In this document: piece by piece, positions 1 through 6,096 of the stretch
How positions within the stretch are numbered: position 1 is the stretch's first letter
Layout: every line of letters begins with the position of its first letter
Source: Acinetobacter sp. UBA6641
GTDB lineage: Bacteria; Pseudomonadota; Gammaproteobacteria; Pseudomonadales; Moraxellaceae
Assembly (NCBI GenBank): GCA_002455755.1
Contig: DKLL01000028.1
Location: 1 to 8,710 of the forward strand
Direction of reading: 5' to 3'
Length of the DNA: 8,710 bases
The notes under the pieces: generated by a model
The model's database searches: none
What the model was told of the DNA's origin: nothing
Seen by the model: the letters and a program-made list of their open reading frames with translations, nothing else
Translations under genes and position numbers: made by a program

Positions 1-367
1 CATTTAAACCATAATGTGTGCGCTTGAGCTGATTCAGCTCAATATCGTAAGCTGTTTGTGGTGGCATATCTTCCGGATAGCGATATTCTTCAAACTGATA
101 TACCTGCCACGCCTGGGAAGGAGAGAGGTTGATTTCACGATAGAAATCCTCTCCCTGCACGCCTATAAAAATTTCAAAACAGGTGTGTTCCCACAAGAAA
201 TCATGACGAGGGTGCTCTTGAACCATTTCTGGCCATTGCATGAGCTGGTTGGGATCGCGTAACCAAAAGCCAATATTCAAGTTATATGGACTTTGCTGTT
301 CAATCGCAGCAACCAGGGAGATCGATTGAAAGCGACGATCAAACGCGCTAAGTTCGTAACTGGCCAT
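1..367 (-). CDS. DOMON-like domain protein, 5' part only (runs off the left edge)
   Basis: An open minus-strand frame begins with ATG at 365-367 and stays open for 122 codons to the window edge, so the C-terminus is missing. The translation starts MASYELSAFDRR. It carries LWEHTCFEIFIG at residues 58-69 and YREINLSPSQAW at about 76-87, followed by VYQFEEYR. I recognise this pair of blocks (W-E-x-T-C-F-E, then N-L-S-P-S-x-x-W-x-x-Y-x-F) from the bacterial DOMON-like family. That family is predicted to be beta-sandwich and has no firmly assigned reaction. No signal peptide is visible, so the protein is probably cytoplasmic. It starts 9 bases after the yhbY stop on the same strand with only a weak ribosome binding site, which suggests co-transcription and perhaps translational coupling. 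The family call is from memory and moderately sure; the frame itself is clear. Confidence 0.75.
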   Translation of the reverse strand, partial: MASYELSAFDRRFQSISLVAAIEQQSPYNLNIGFWLRDPNQLMQWPEMVQEHPRHDFLWEHTCFEIFIGVQGEDFYREINLSPSQAWQVYQFEEYRYPEDMPPQTAYDIELNQLKRTHYGLN

Positions 368-376
368 CAAATCTGC

Positions 377-700
377 TTAGTTCGATAAATGAGCGTGACG
401 AACCAAGTTGGATAATTTGGCATTCTGTTTTGCCGCTTTTTTATAAATCAGCGCAATTTTACCAATTTTTTGAACAACTTCAGCGCCAGTTTGAGCTGAA
501 AGATCTTCGATTAAAGAGGCGCGTTCTTCACGATCTTCGGCCACGATTTTCACTTTAATCAATTCGTGATCGTTTAAAGCGCGGTTTAATTCTTCAACCA
601 CAGCTTCAGTCAAACCTTTATCGCCCAGCATAACCACCGGGTTTAATGCATGTCCGATTTGACGTAAACGTTTACGTTCCTGAATAGATAAAGCCGCCAT
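377..700 (-). CDS. yhbY: YhbY-type CRM-domain RNA-binding protein, ribosome assembly factor
   Basis: This 107-residue protein fits the CRS1/YhbY family throughout. The N-terminal block is SIQERKRLRQIGHALNPVV, the RNA-binding GxxG-type loop is GDKG at residues 26-29, and IGKIALIYK lies near 79-87. E. coli YhbY (97 residues) binds pre-50S particles and has a KH-like fold, so a cytoplasmic role in large-subunit assembly is expected. A basic tail of about 20 residues follows the core. ATG at 698-700 has an AGG-type ribosome binding site a few bases upstream (complement of the bases near 706-712). The gene is divergent from rlmE, as in E. coli, which pairs two large-subunit maturation factors across one intergenic region. 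The next gene downstream begins only 9 bases after its stop. Confidence 0.93.
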   Translation of the reverse strand: MAALSIQERKRLRQIGHALNPVVMLGDKGLTEAVVEELNRALNDHELIKVKIVAEDREERASLIEDLSAQTGAEVVQKIGKIALIYKKAAKQNAKLSNLVRHAHLSN

Positions 701-728
701 AAAGATAACCTAATTTTAAAAACGGCTT

Positions 729-737
729 AGTATAACA
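729..737 (-). promoter_or_regulatory. Extended -10 promoter for yhbY
   Basis: On the minus strand the bases read TGTTATACT, that is TGn followed by TATACT (5 of 6 to TATAAT). No good -35 lies 16 to 18 bases upstream, which is typical of extended -10 promoters. Transcription would start near 722 and give a leader of about 20 bases before the ATG at 700. This is pattern reading only. Confidence 0.5.
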
Positions 738-766
738 AATGCCAAGTTTAAACGCTTTATATTCTG

Positions 767-794
767 TTGAAATAATCGATTTCAATTATTGAAA
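767..794. repeat. Three alternating TTGAAA half-sites between divergent promoters
   Basis: TTGAAAT (767-773), ATTTCAA (779-785) and TTGAAA (789-794) form two overlapping inverted repeats with 5- and 3-base spacers. They lie between the yhbY promoter and the rlmE leader, where an operator would be expected. No regulator is identified, and the AT-rich context makes chance a fair alternative. Confidence 0.3.
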
Positions 795-832
795 AAAACC
801 TGGCAAAGATCGGATTTAGATACAGATGTATA

Positions 833-861
833 CTGCAAGGCCTATATTTTTCACGTACAAT
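833..861 (+). promoter_or_regulatory. Possible promoter for rlmE
   Basis: CTGCAA at 833-838, a 17-base spacer and TACAAT at 856-861 (5 of 6 to the -10 consensus) would start transcription near 868, about 29 bases before the rlmE ATG. The -35 is poor (3 of 6). TATACT at 829-834 is an alternative -10 in the same stretch. Confidence 0.35.
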
Positions 862-896
862 CATATATTAGAAGTTTTTTTATTATTTAGAGAGTT

Positions 897-1547
897 ATGG
901 CGACCCGCATTACCAACCAGAAGTTGTCAAAAAGTAGTCGAGAGTGGATGCGCGAGCATTTGGATGATCCTTTTGTGAAAAAAGCCCAAAAGGAAGGTTA
1001 TCGTGCACGTGCTGCTTATAAGCTTCTTGAAATTCAAGAAAAATACAAAATTATTAAACCGGGTATGACGGTGGTTGACCTGGGTGCTGCACCAGGGAGC
1101 TGGTCGCAAATTGCCGGTAAATTAGTTGGCGATAAAGGCTTGTTGATTGCCTCCGATATTTTACCAATGGATGCATTACCCGATGTGACCTTTTTGCAAG
1201 GCGACTTCCGTGAGGAAGAAGTTTTTGAAAAATTGTTAAATATTTTAAATGGACGGACTGTAGACGTTGTAATTTCGGATATGGCCCCCAATACATCAGG
1301 TAATAAGGCTGTAGATCAACCTCGCCAAATCTACTTGTGTGAACTGGCTTTGGATTTTGCCAACAAGGTTTTAGGACCTAAAGGCCAATTTGTAGTTAAG
1401 GTTTTCCAAGGCACTGGATTTGACGAATTCCGTAAACAAGTTGTAGATAGCTTTGATGTATTGAAGACAGCAAAACCTGCTGCTTCACGTGCCCGTTCTA
1501 AAGAAGTATTTTTAATTGGGCAAGGTCGTAAGAAGGCTTCTAGATAA
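897..1547 (+). CDS. rlmE: 23S rRNA (uridine-2552-2'-O)-methyltransferase RlmE (FtsJ/RrmJ)
   Basis: The 216-residue product is a Rossmann-fold SAM methyltransferase that 2'-O-methylates U2552 in the A-loop of 23S rRNA, a late step of 50S maturation. The SAM-binding motif [13 protein letters not shown] lies near residues 59-71. The K-D-K-E catalytic tetrad reads K42 (in AAYKLLEI), D128 (in ISDMAPN), K168 (in FVVKVFQG) and E203 (in SRARSKEVF), matching the order in E. coli RlmE. The length is close to the 209 residues of the E. coli enzyme. ATG at 897 is preceded by a GAGAG stretch ending only two bases away, so the ribosome binding site is poorly spaced. The gene lies upstream of ftsH, as in E. 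coli, where the pair forms a heat-shock operon. 132 bases separate the two genes here. Confidence 0.96.
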   Translation: MATRITNQKLSKSSREWMREHLDDPFVKKAQKEGYRARAAYKLLEIQEKYKIIKPGMTVVDLGAAPGSWSQIAGKLVGDKGLLIASDILPMDALPDVTFLQGDFREEEVFEKLLNILNGRTVDVVISDMAPNTSGNKAVDQPRQIYLCELALDFANKVLGPKGQFVVKVFQGTGFDEFRKQVVDSFDVLKTAKPAASRARSKEVFLIGQGRKKASR

Positions 1548-1604
1548 AGTTTACTTGCCAAGACGTTAAAAATTGTGCATTTTGTACATTTTTAAAATAT
1601 TGCA

Positions 1605-1621
1605 AAGCTGATCTTCAGCTT
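1605..1621 (+). other. Stem-loop between rlmE and ftsH, not a clear terminator
   Basis: AAGCTGA (1605-1611) and TCAGCTT (1615-1621) form a perfect 7-base stem with a 3-base loop. The following bases (aaattaagg) lack a T run, so termination is unlikely. It could modulate read-through or mRNA processing between rlmE and ftsH. Confidence 0.35.
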
Positions 1622-1640
1622 AAATTAAGGTCACCCATTT
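1613..1640 (+). promoter_or_regulatory. Sigma32-like heat-shock promoter upstream of ftsH
   Basis: CTTCAG at 1613-1618 (4 of 6 to CTTGAA), a 14-base spacer and ACCCATTT at 1633-1640 (7 of 8 to CCCCATnT, counting the free position) fit the RpoH promoter pattern known from E. coli. The start would fall near 1647, about 33 bases upstream of the ftsH start codon. In E. coli the rlmE-ftsH operon is sigma32-dependent, which supports the reading. The -35 is only fair. Confidence 0.45.
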
Positions 1641-1665
1641 ATGGGCATGATCAAATTAGATTGAT

Positions 1666-1683
1666 ATGGGAATAAAGCTTTGA
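1666..1683 (+). other. Five-codon leader ORF overlapping the ftsH start
   Basis: ATG at 1666-1668 opens a frame coding for M-G-I-K-L and stops at TGA 1681-1683. That stop shares bases with the TTG start of ftsH (1680-1682), giving a TTGA overlap. The ORF has only a weak ribosome binding site. The GGGAA inside it (1668-1672) could be the ftsH ribosome binding site. The arrangement would allow translational coupling; nothing in the sequence proves that it is translated. Confidence 0.3.
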
Positions 1684-3569
1684 GCGATCTCTTCAAGAAT
1701 GCCGTATTGTGGCTGGTTATACTGGGTGTACTGATTCTGATTTTCAGTAACATCAGTGACCGCAATCAACCGACTGCAATGAATTATTCAGAGTTTGTTT
1801 CAGCGGTGAATGCTGGTCAAATTAAGCAAGTTACCATTGATGGTGAAAGAATTCGTGGTGAAAAAACAAACGGTTCAGAGTTTGAAAGTATTCGTCCTGC
1901 GGTTCAAGACCCGGAACTGATGCCAAGCCTCATTAAACATAATGTTGTTGTAGAAGGGACTGCACCACAACGTCAAGGTTTGTTGATGCAACTCCTTATC
2001 GCCAGCTTCCCTGTACTTTTGATCATTTTGTTATTCATGTTCTTTATGCGCAACATGGGCGGTGGAGCAGGTGGTAAAAGCGGTCCAATGAGTTTTGGTA
2101 AATCAAAAGCAAAAATGCTTTCTGAAGACCAGTTTAAAGTGACATTTACCGATGTTGCCGGATGTGATGAAGCTAAACAAGAAGTGGTTGAAATTGTTGA
2201 CTTCTTAAAAGATCCTTCGAAATTCAAACGTCTGGGTGCAAGTATTCCTAAAGGCGTGTTGATGGTGGGTCCTCCGGGTACCGGTAAAACCTTGCTTGCT
2301 AAAGCGATTGCAGGTGAAGCAAAGGTTCCGTTCTTCAGTATTTCCGGTTCTGACTTCGTTGAAATGTTCGTGGGTGTCGGTGCATCACGTGTACGTGACA
2401 TGTTTGAACAGGCGAAACGTCATGCGCCTTGTATCATCTTTATTGATGAAATTGATGCAGTCGGTCGTCACCGTGGTTCAGGTACCGGTGGTGGTCACGA
2501 TGAACGTGAACAGACTTTGAACCAGATGCTGGTAGAAATGGATGGTTTTGAAGGCAATGAAGGGATTATCGTTATTGCTGCAACCAACCGTGCCGATGTA
2601 CTGGATAAAGCCTTGCTTCGTCCGGGCCGTTTTGACCGTCAGGTGATGGTGGGTCTGCCCGACATTAAAGGCCGTGAACAGATTCTGAATGTACATTTGA
2701 AAAAATTGCCTTCACATACAGGGGTGGACGTTAAAATTCTTGCCCGTGGTACTCCAGGCTTCTCTGGTGCGCAATTGGCAAACCTTGTAAACGAAGCAGC
2801 ATTATTCGCTGCACGCCGTAACAAGAATACGGTCGACATGCATGACTTTGAAGATGCAAAAGACAAGATCTACATGGGGCCTGAGCGTAAATCGATGGTG
2901 ATTCGTGAAGAAGAGCGTCGTGCTACGGCTTATCATGAAGCGGGTCATGCTATTGTTGCTGAAATCTTGCCGGGTACTGACCCTGTACATAAAGTGACTA
3001 TTATGCCGCGTGGTTGGGCACTGGGTGTAACCTGGCAGTTGCCTGAACATGACCAGACCAGCCATTACAAAGACAAGATGCTCAATGAAATTTCGATTTT
3101 ATTTGGTGGTCGTATTGCAGAAGAAGTCTTCATTAACCAAATGTCGACCGGTGCTTCAAATGACTTTGAACGTGCGACCAAAATGGCACGTGCAATGGTG
3201 ACCAAGTACGGTATGTCTGACAAAATGGGCGTAATGGTTTATGAAGATGAAAACCAAAATGGCTTCTTTGGAAACGTAGGTAGTCGTACCATTTCGGAAG
3301 CAACACAGCAACAAGTAGATGCAGAAGTTCGCCGAATTCTGGATGAACAGTATAAGGTTGCTCGCAATATCTTGGAAAATAACAAAGATATCGCACATGC
3401 AATGGTGAAAGCCTTAATGGAATGGGAAACCATTGATCGTGAACAAATTCGTGACATTATGGAAGGTCGTGAACCACAGCCACCTAAAGTATATGTTGCT
3501 GAAAATCCGGTGATTGATGTAACCCCGACAGATGGTCCGGCAACACCTCCGCCATTACCGGCAAGCTAA
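1680..3569 (+). CDS. ftsH: ATP-dependent zinc metalloprotease FtsH
   Basis: This 629-residue inner-membrane AAA+ protease degrades misassembled membrane proteins and selected regulators; in E. coli these include LpxC and sigma32. Two membrane segments lie at about 8-24 and 103-123, with a periplasmic domain between them. The AAA module shows Walker A GPPGTGKT (197-204), the pore motif FVG (230-232), Walker B IIFIDEID (252-259) and the SRH with arginine fingers in RPGRFDR (314-320). The peptidase domain has HEAGH (419-423), and D495 in SNDFERAT is the likely third zinc ligand. The tail is proline-rich (ATPPPLPAS). The start is TTG at 1680. The next in-frame ATG, at residue 34, would remove the first membrane segment. 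GGGAA about 8 bases upstream is the likely ribosome binding site. A strong terminator follows the stop. Confidence 0.97.
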   Translation: MSDLFKNAVLWLVILGVLILIFSNISDRNQPTAMNYSEFVSAVNAGQIKQVTIDGERIRGEKTNGSEFESIRPAVQDPELMPSLIKHNVVVEGTAPQRQGLLMQLLIASFPVLLIILLFMFFMRNMGGGAGGKSGPMSFGKSKAKMLSEDQFKVTFTDVAGCDEAKQEVVEIVDFLKDPSKFKRLGASIPKGVLMVGPPGTGKTLLAKAIAGEAKVPFFSISGSDFVEMFVGVGASRVRDMFEQAKRHAPCIIFIDEIDAVGRHRGSGTGGGHDEREQTLNQMLVEMDGFEGNEGIIVIAATNRADVLDKALLRPGRFDRQVMVGLPDIKGREQILNVHLKKLPSHTGVDVKILARGTPGFSGAQLANLVNEAALFAARRNKNTVDMHDFEDAKDKIYMGPERKSMVIREEERRATAYHEAGHAIVAEILPGTDPVHKVTIMPRGWALGVTWQLPEHDQTSHYKDKMLNEISILFGGRIAEEVFINQMSTGASNDFERATKMARAMVTKYGMSDKMGVMVYEDENQNGFFGNVGSRTISEATQQQVDAEVRRILDEQYKVARNILENNKDIAHAMVKALMEWETIDREQIRDIMEGREPQPPKVYVAENPVIDVTPTDGPATPPPLPAS

Positions 3570-3582
3570 GTTGGATGGTTAG

Positions 3583-3613
3583 AAAAAAGAGTCTCAATTG
3601 AGGCTCTTTTTTT
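3583..3613 (+). terminator. Intrinsic terminator after ftsH
   Basis: The stem is AAAAAAGAG (3583-3591) and CTC (3593-3595), pairing across an AATT loop with GAG (3600-3602) and CTCTTTTTTT (3604-3613). A single T-G wobble (3592/3603) sits in the middle. The run of seven T residues makes it a convincing rho-independent terminator 14 bases after the ftsH stop. It implies that folP needs its own promoter. Confidence 0.9.
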
Positions 3614-3631
3614 ATGCATAAAGTGACTGTA

Positions 3632-3648
3632 CCTGAAAAGAATTCAGG
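3632..3648. repeat. Inverted repeat in the folP promoter region
   Basis: CCTGAA (3632-3637) and TTCAGG (3643-3648) are perfect 6-base arms around a 5-base spacer. They lie 21 bases upstream of the folP -10, that is over its -35 region. This is a possible operator, but short enough to be chance. Confidence 0.25.
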
Positions 3649-3665
3649 CTGTAAAAGCAGAGAAT

Positions 3666-3674
3666 TGCTAGAAT
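3666..3674 (+). promoter_or_regulatory. Extended -10 promoter for folP
   Basis: TGCTAGAAT is a TGn extended -10 with TAGAAT (5 of 6). No good -35 is present at the usual distance. Transcription would start near 3681, leaving about 23 bases before the start codon. It sits downstream of the ftsH terminator, where a separate folP promoter is expected. Confidence 0.5.
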
Positions 3675-3704
3675 AATGGGATTATTGCTTGAAGGAGAAA
3701 CATG

Positions 3705-4562
3705 ATGCAATTGATGCCATTACCTAATCGAATGCTGACATGTGGTCAAATGAAATTGGATTTGTCTAAACCGCATGTGATGGGAATTTTGAATGTCACT
3801 CCTGACTCTTTTAGTGATGGTGGAAAGCATAATGCGAAAGATCAAGCTATCACTTTTGCTTTGCAGATGATTGCGGATGGGGCGAGCGTAATTGATGTAG
3901 GTGGTGAATCCACCCGCCCCGGTGCTTCTGTAGTGGCAGTTGATGAAGAAATACGCCGCGTTGTACCTGTGGTTGAAGAACTGGCTAAACATAATGTCAT
4001 TATTTCCATAGATACCTCACAGCCGGAAGTAATTAAAGCAGCCGTTCAGGCAGGGGCACATATCTGGAATGATGTGCGCGCATTGACCCGCCCTCATGCT
4101 TTGGCAACAGCAGCAAAACTGAATATTCCTGTGATTATTATGCATATGCGTGGTGAACCCACCACCATGAATAATTTGGATCAGTATGAGGATGTAACCT
4201 CAGAGGTCATTGCTGAACTGCAACTGCGTGTCAATGAGGCTTTAAATGCGGGCATTCAACCTGAAAATATCATGATTGATCCGGGCTTTGGTTTTGCTAA
4301 AAATGCCCAACAGAATTTAAAGCTGTTAAATGAATTTTATAAATTAAATGATATGGGGTATCCGATTCTTTCTGCATTATCACGCAAGCGTTTTATTGGG
4401 GAAGCTTTAGGAGGGGTAGAGGCTGGACAGCGTGCAGTTGGCTCGGTGGCAGCGCATCTAATGAGTATTCAGCAAGGTGCATGTATGGTGCGAGCACATG
4501 ATGTCAAAGCCATGGCAGATGCAATTAAAGTCTGGAATGCAATGCATAATCTAGGGGTATAA
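3705..4562 (+). CDS. folP: Dihydropteroate synthase
   Basis: DHPS condenses 6-hydroxymethyl-7,8-dihydropterin diphosphate with p-aminobenzoate to give dihydropteroate. It is the cytosolic target of sulfonamides. TIM-barrel motifs appear in order: MGILNVTPDSFSDGG (26-40), DVGGESTRPGA (64-74, with T70 and R71), IDTSQPEV with D103, NDV with N122, IMHMRG, IDPGFGF with D192, SRKRF with K228, and the C-terminal MVRAHD with R263 and H265. Every expected substrate-binding residue is present, and nothing in the sulfonamide-relevant loops looks like an insertion. Two adjacent ATG codons lie at 3702 and 3705. AAGGAG at 3692-3697 is 7 bases from the second and only 4 from the first, so 3705 is preferred (285 residues); 3702 remains possible. 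The gene has its own promoter after the ftsH terminator. glmM, which follows folP in E. coli, is absent. Confidence 0.96.
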   Translation: MQLMPLPNRMLTCGQMKLDLSKPHVMGILNVTPDSFSDGGKHNAKDQAITFALQMIADGASVIDVGGESTRPGASVVAVDEEIRRVVPVVEELAKHNVIISIDTSQPEVIKAAVQAGAHIWNDVRALTRPHALATAAKLNIPVIIMHMRGEPTTMNNLDQYEDVTSEVIAELQLRVNEALNAGIQPENIMIDPGFGFAKNAQQNLKLLNEFYKLNDMGYPILSALSRKRFIGEALGGVEAGQRAVGSVAAHLMSIQQGACMVRAHDVKAMADAIKVWNAMHNLGV

Positions 4563-4567
4563 AGAAG

Positions 4568-4598
4568 AAAAAAAGCCCAATCCGGTATCGGGCTTTTT
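4568..4598. terminator. Bidirectional terminator between folP and the lipoprotein gene
   Basis: AAAAAGCCC (4570-4578) pairs with GGGCTTTTT (4590-4598) to make a 9-base stem around an 11-base loop. On the plus strand a T5 run follows GGGC. On the minus strand the complement ends in a T run of about seven. It therefore suits both folP and the convergent lipoprotein gene, and lies just past the end of each. Confidence 0.88.
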
Positions 4599-4611
4599 AC
4601 TTCAACAGCAA

Positions 4612-4689
4612 TTATTTTGCTTTATGCTCAAGTGAAGAATGATGCACTACTATTCGTAATTTGCCTGCATTATCTTTTACAAATTTTCA
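4612..4689 (-). pseudogene. In-frame tail of the lipoprotein gene cut off by TGA
   Basis: Reading on in the same frame past the TGA at 4687-4689 gives 24 sense codons, KFVKDNAGKL then RIVVHHSSLEHKAK, and a TAA at 4612-4614. I recall that relatives of this protein end with a tryptophan-led block of the form W-x-F-x-K-(D)-x-x-G-K-L-R-I-V-x-H-H-S-S-L-P. The TGA thus stands where the tryptophan codon TGG is expected. The tail still reads cleanly and ends just before the terminator. This points to a recent single-base nonsense change, or to a sequencing error, rather than old decay. Confidence 0.7.
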
Positions 4690-5166
4690 GCTTTTATCTA
4701 CCGTGGTCACTTCGCCATTTTTATTGGTGAAGTGGACTTTGCCTACACTGCTTGCACTGTCACCTGTTATATTGATGGCTGCATTAGCGATTTCACATTT
4801 TTGCCAGCCACCAAGTGCGAAGCCTTTGTCATCCGGAAAATTAGGATCTCCTCCTACGAAATAAGACAAAGCGCCTTCTTTTGTGGTTCTGAAGGTTTGT
4901 GGATTTGTGGTTAATGTGGGTTTAAATAAAACCGGACCATCCTGATAAAAATATGCTTCATCAATCACCTTGCTTGCCAGATCACTGGCTGCCTGTTTTC
5001 CGCTTTTATCGTAAGTTGAACTGATATCAAGTAATGCTTTACACCAAGCTTGTTGTGCTGCTACGACTTCGGGTTCAGAAATCATATTTTTTTGACTATC
5101 GGTTGAAGATGTTGTAGAGCAGGCTGTGAATATTATTCCAAGAAATGTAACTAAAATAGTTTTCAT
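4687..5166 (-). CDS. SnoaL-like (cystatin-like fold) lipoprotein, truncated by an in-frame TGA
   Basis: The 159-residue product opens with a lipoprotein-type signal: MKTILVTFLGIIFTAC, with the lipidated Cys at 16 and F rather than the usual L at -3. A Ser/Thr-rich linker follows. The body contains WCKALLDIS (41-49), GPVLFKPTL (77-85), TFRTTKEGALSYFVGGD (91-107) and GFALGGWQKCEI (115-126). I recognise these blocks from a widespread family of small exported proteins with a SnoaL/NTF2-like fold and no established substrate. Some relatives carry a phosphoribosyl-AMP cyclohydrolase label, which nothing here supports. ATG at 5164-5166 has AGGGA six bases upstream. The frame ends at TGA 4687-4689, although 24 more family-like codons follow, so the C-terminal strand is probably lost. 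It converges on folP. Confidence 0.8.
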   Translation of the reverse strand: MKTILVTFLGIIFTACSTTSSTDSQKNMISEPEVVAAQQAWCKALLDISSTYDKSGKQAASDLASKVIDEAYFYQDGPVLFKPTLTTNPQTFRTTKEGALSYFVGGDPNFPDDKGFALGGWQKCEIANAAINITGDSASSVGKVHFTNKNGEVTTVDKS

Positions 5167-5645
5167 AACATTTCCCTATAAAAATTAGGTTTTTATTTTA
5201 TAAGGTAAAATTTATTTAAATCCTAGTCATGCTATCCAATGAATCGAAAACACAACCGAATCTTTACATGAGATGAAAGGTTGATTAAATCAGTTATGTA
5301 TTTGAGGATTAAATCGACATCCCGAATTTAATTTCTAGGGCTAGTCAGGATTATAGCAAGTAGCAGTCAGGATGAAATAATGCATTTCAGTGTTGAGGCA
5401 ACGGTTTCATCTCTTGAAAGGGGGTATTACATAACGCTTTTAAAAGCTCATTGTTGCTGGCAAATAGCAAATTTAAGCTAGCAGACACAGGCCATCTATT
5501 ATACAACTTATCAAAAGCTGGTTAACCAGTCACATTTGTCATTGTGAGGGGGACTGTAAGTATTTTTACGTGCAGGGGGTAGTGGTGAAGAATAATGCAG
5601 TTAAGTTCTAATCAATCGGGTTTAATACCCTAAAGAAATCTGAAT
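5167..5645. other. Gene-free stretch with palindromes and short direct repeats
   Basis: I find no convincing protein gene here. It holds the leader of the lipoprotein gene (minus) at its left end. AGTCAGGAT occurs twice, at 5343-5351 and 5365-5373, 22 bases apart. Two perfect 12-base palindromes occur, GCTTTTAAAAGC (5436-5447) and CTGGTTAACCAG (5518-5529). AGGGGG occurs three times on the plus strand (5419-5424, 5547-5552, 5574-5579), which is unusual in such AT-rich DNA. TATTAT at 5497-5502 is a weak possible plus-strand -10. The stretch ends at a good terminator, so a short non-coding transcript is possible but unproven. Confidence 0.35.
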
Positions 5646-5679
5646 AAAAAAGAGTGGGCATAAAATTCCACGCTTTTTT
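5646..5679. terminator. Orphan bidirectional terminator
   Basis: AAAAAAG (5646-5652) and GTGG (5654-5657) pair with CCAC (5668-5671) and CTTTTTT (5673-5679), with one A/G mismatch (5653/5672) and a 10-base loop. T runs follow the stem on both strands. No gene ends just before it on the plus strand. On the minus strand the nearest upstream gene ends 400 bases away. It may insulate the DUF5713-like gene or end an unannotated RNA. Confidence 0.7.
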
Positions 5680-5689
5680 GTCATGAAGT

Positions 5690-5718
5690 TTGGTAATTAA
5701 GTGGCTTTGTGTTATACA
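5690..5718 (+). promoter_or_regulatory. Promoter for the DUF5713-like gene
   Basis: TTGGTA (5690-5695), a 17-base spacer and TATACA (5713-5718) with an upstream TGT (extended -10 pattern) would start transcription near 5725. This argues for translation from ATG 5754 rather than from GTG 5709, which would lie upstream of the transcript start. Confidence 0.5.
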
Positions 5719-5753
5719 GGCTCGCTTTAATGCATGTCTTTTTTGAGTGTTGT

Positions 5754-6068
5754 ATGTTTGAAGATTTACTTCTCCCAATGTTTGATGATGAATATTATCC
5801 AGATATTCTTGTGGCTGAAGTTAAACAGGCCATTAAACAGTTTGCAAAAAAGGTGGCAAAGCCTGATGTATCTGAAGTAGATATTTATCATTTTGCTGCT
5901 GAAACTGTGGTTTTGATTAATAAGATGAAACCGCAGTTTGAAGATCTTGATTCATCACTGGATGACACCGCTGCCGATTATATTGCTGAAGCCATGATGA
6001 TGGTGGTGCAAGAGAATGGGTATATGGATATTGAGATGGAAGAATTGGTATCGAATAGAGAGTGGTAA
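5754..6068 (+). CDS. DUF5713-like small acidic protein
   Basis: A 104-residue acidic protein with no signal peptide or membrane segment. It begins MFEDLLLPMFDDEYYPDILV and ends EMEELVSNREW. The pattern of M-[FY]-D-D-E-Y-Y-P near the N-terminus, an internal N-(K)-M-x-x-x-F-E-D block, an A-A-D-Y-I-A-E-A helix and an E-E-L-V-x-x-R-[ED]-W end matches DUF5713 as I remember it. The function of that family is not known to me. An in-frame GTG at 5709 would add 15 residues (MLYRLALMHVFFECC), but the apparent -10 overlaps that region, so ATG 5754 is chosen. The ribosome binding site is weak (GAG about 7 bases upstream). The stop codon sits in the loop of a 12-base-pair hairpin. The gene converges on the exported protein to its right. 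Confidence 0.75.
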   Translation: MFEDLLLPMFDDEYYPDILVAEVKQAIKQFAKKVAKPDVSEVDIYHFAAETVVLINKMKPQFEDLDSSLDDTAADYIAEAMMMVVQENGYMDIEMEELVSNREW

Positions 6069-6081
6069 GCCACTCTCTATT
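6054..6081. terminator. Perfect 12-bp hairpin with the stop codon in its loop
   Basis: AATAGAGAGTGG (6054-6065) and CCACTCTCTATT (6070-6081) are perfectly complementary around the loop TAAG. The loop contains the TAA stop of the DUF5713-like gene. The bases after it (TGTTAGTG) hold no good T run, so it is a weak terminator at best. It may protect the mRNA 3' end or slow read-through between two convergent genes. Confidence 0.5.
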
Positions 6082-6096
6082 TGTTAGTGTCTATAC

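Noticed and set aside
1605..1621. Intrinsic terminator between rlmE and ftsH
   Set aside because: The 7-bp stem has no following T run.
4687..5166. Naming the lipoprotein phosphoribosyl-AMP cyclohydrolase
   Set aside because: I recall this label on some relatives, but there are no HisI-type metal-binding motifs, and a lipidated exported protein does not fit histidine biosynthesis.
5380..5481. 33-codon plus-strand ORF (ATG 5380, TAG 5479-5481) in the gene-free stretch, with GGA upstream
   Set aside because: It is short, the composition (HCCW, little charge pattern) is not convincing, I see no family resemblance, and it overlaps a palindrome. It could be real only if conserved.
5270..5645. 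CsrB/RsmY-like sponge RNA, suggested by several AGGA/AGGG motifs before a terminator
   Set aside because: Only about four GGA triplets occur in nearly 380 bases, no more than expected by chance, and they are not placed in hairpin loops.
5709..5753. GTG-started N-terminal extension of the DUF5713-like protein
   Set aside because: It overlaps the apparent -10 (5713-5718) and adds a Cys/Phe-rich stretch unlike the rest of the protein. ATG 5754 begins where the family-like sequence begins.
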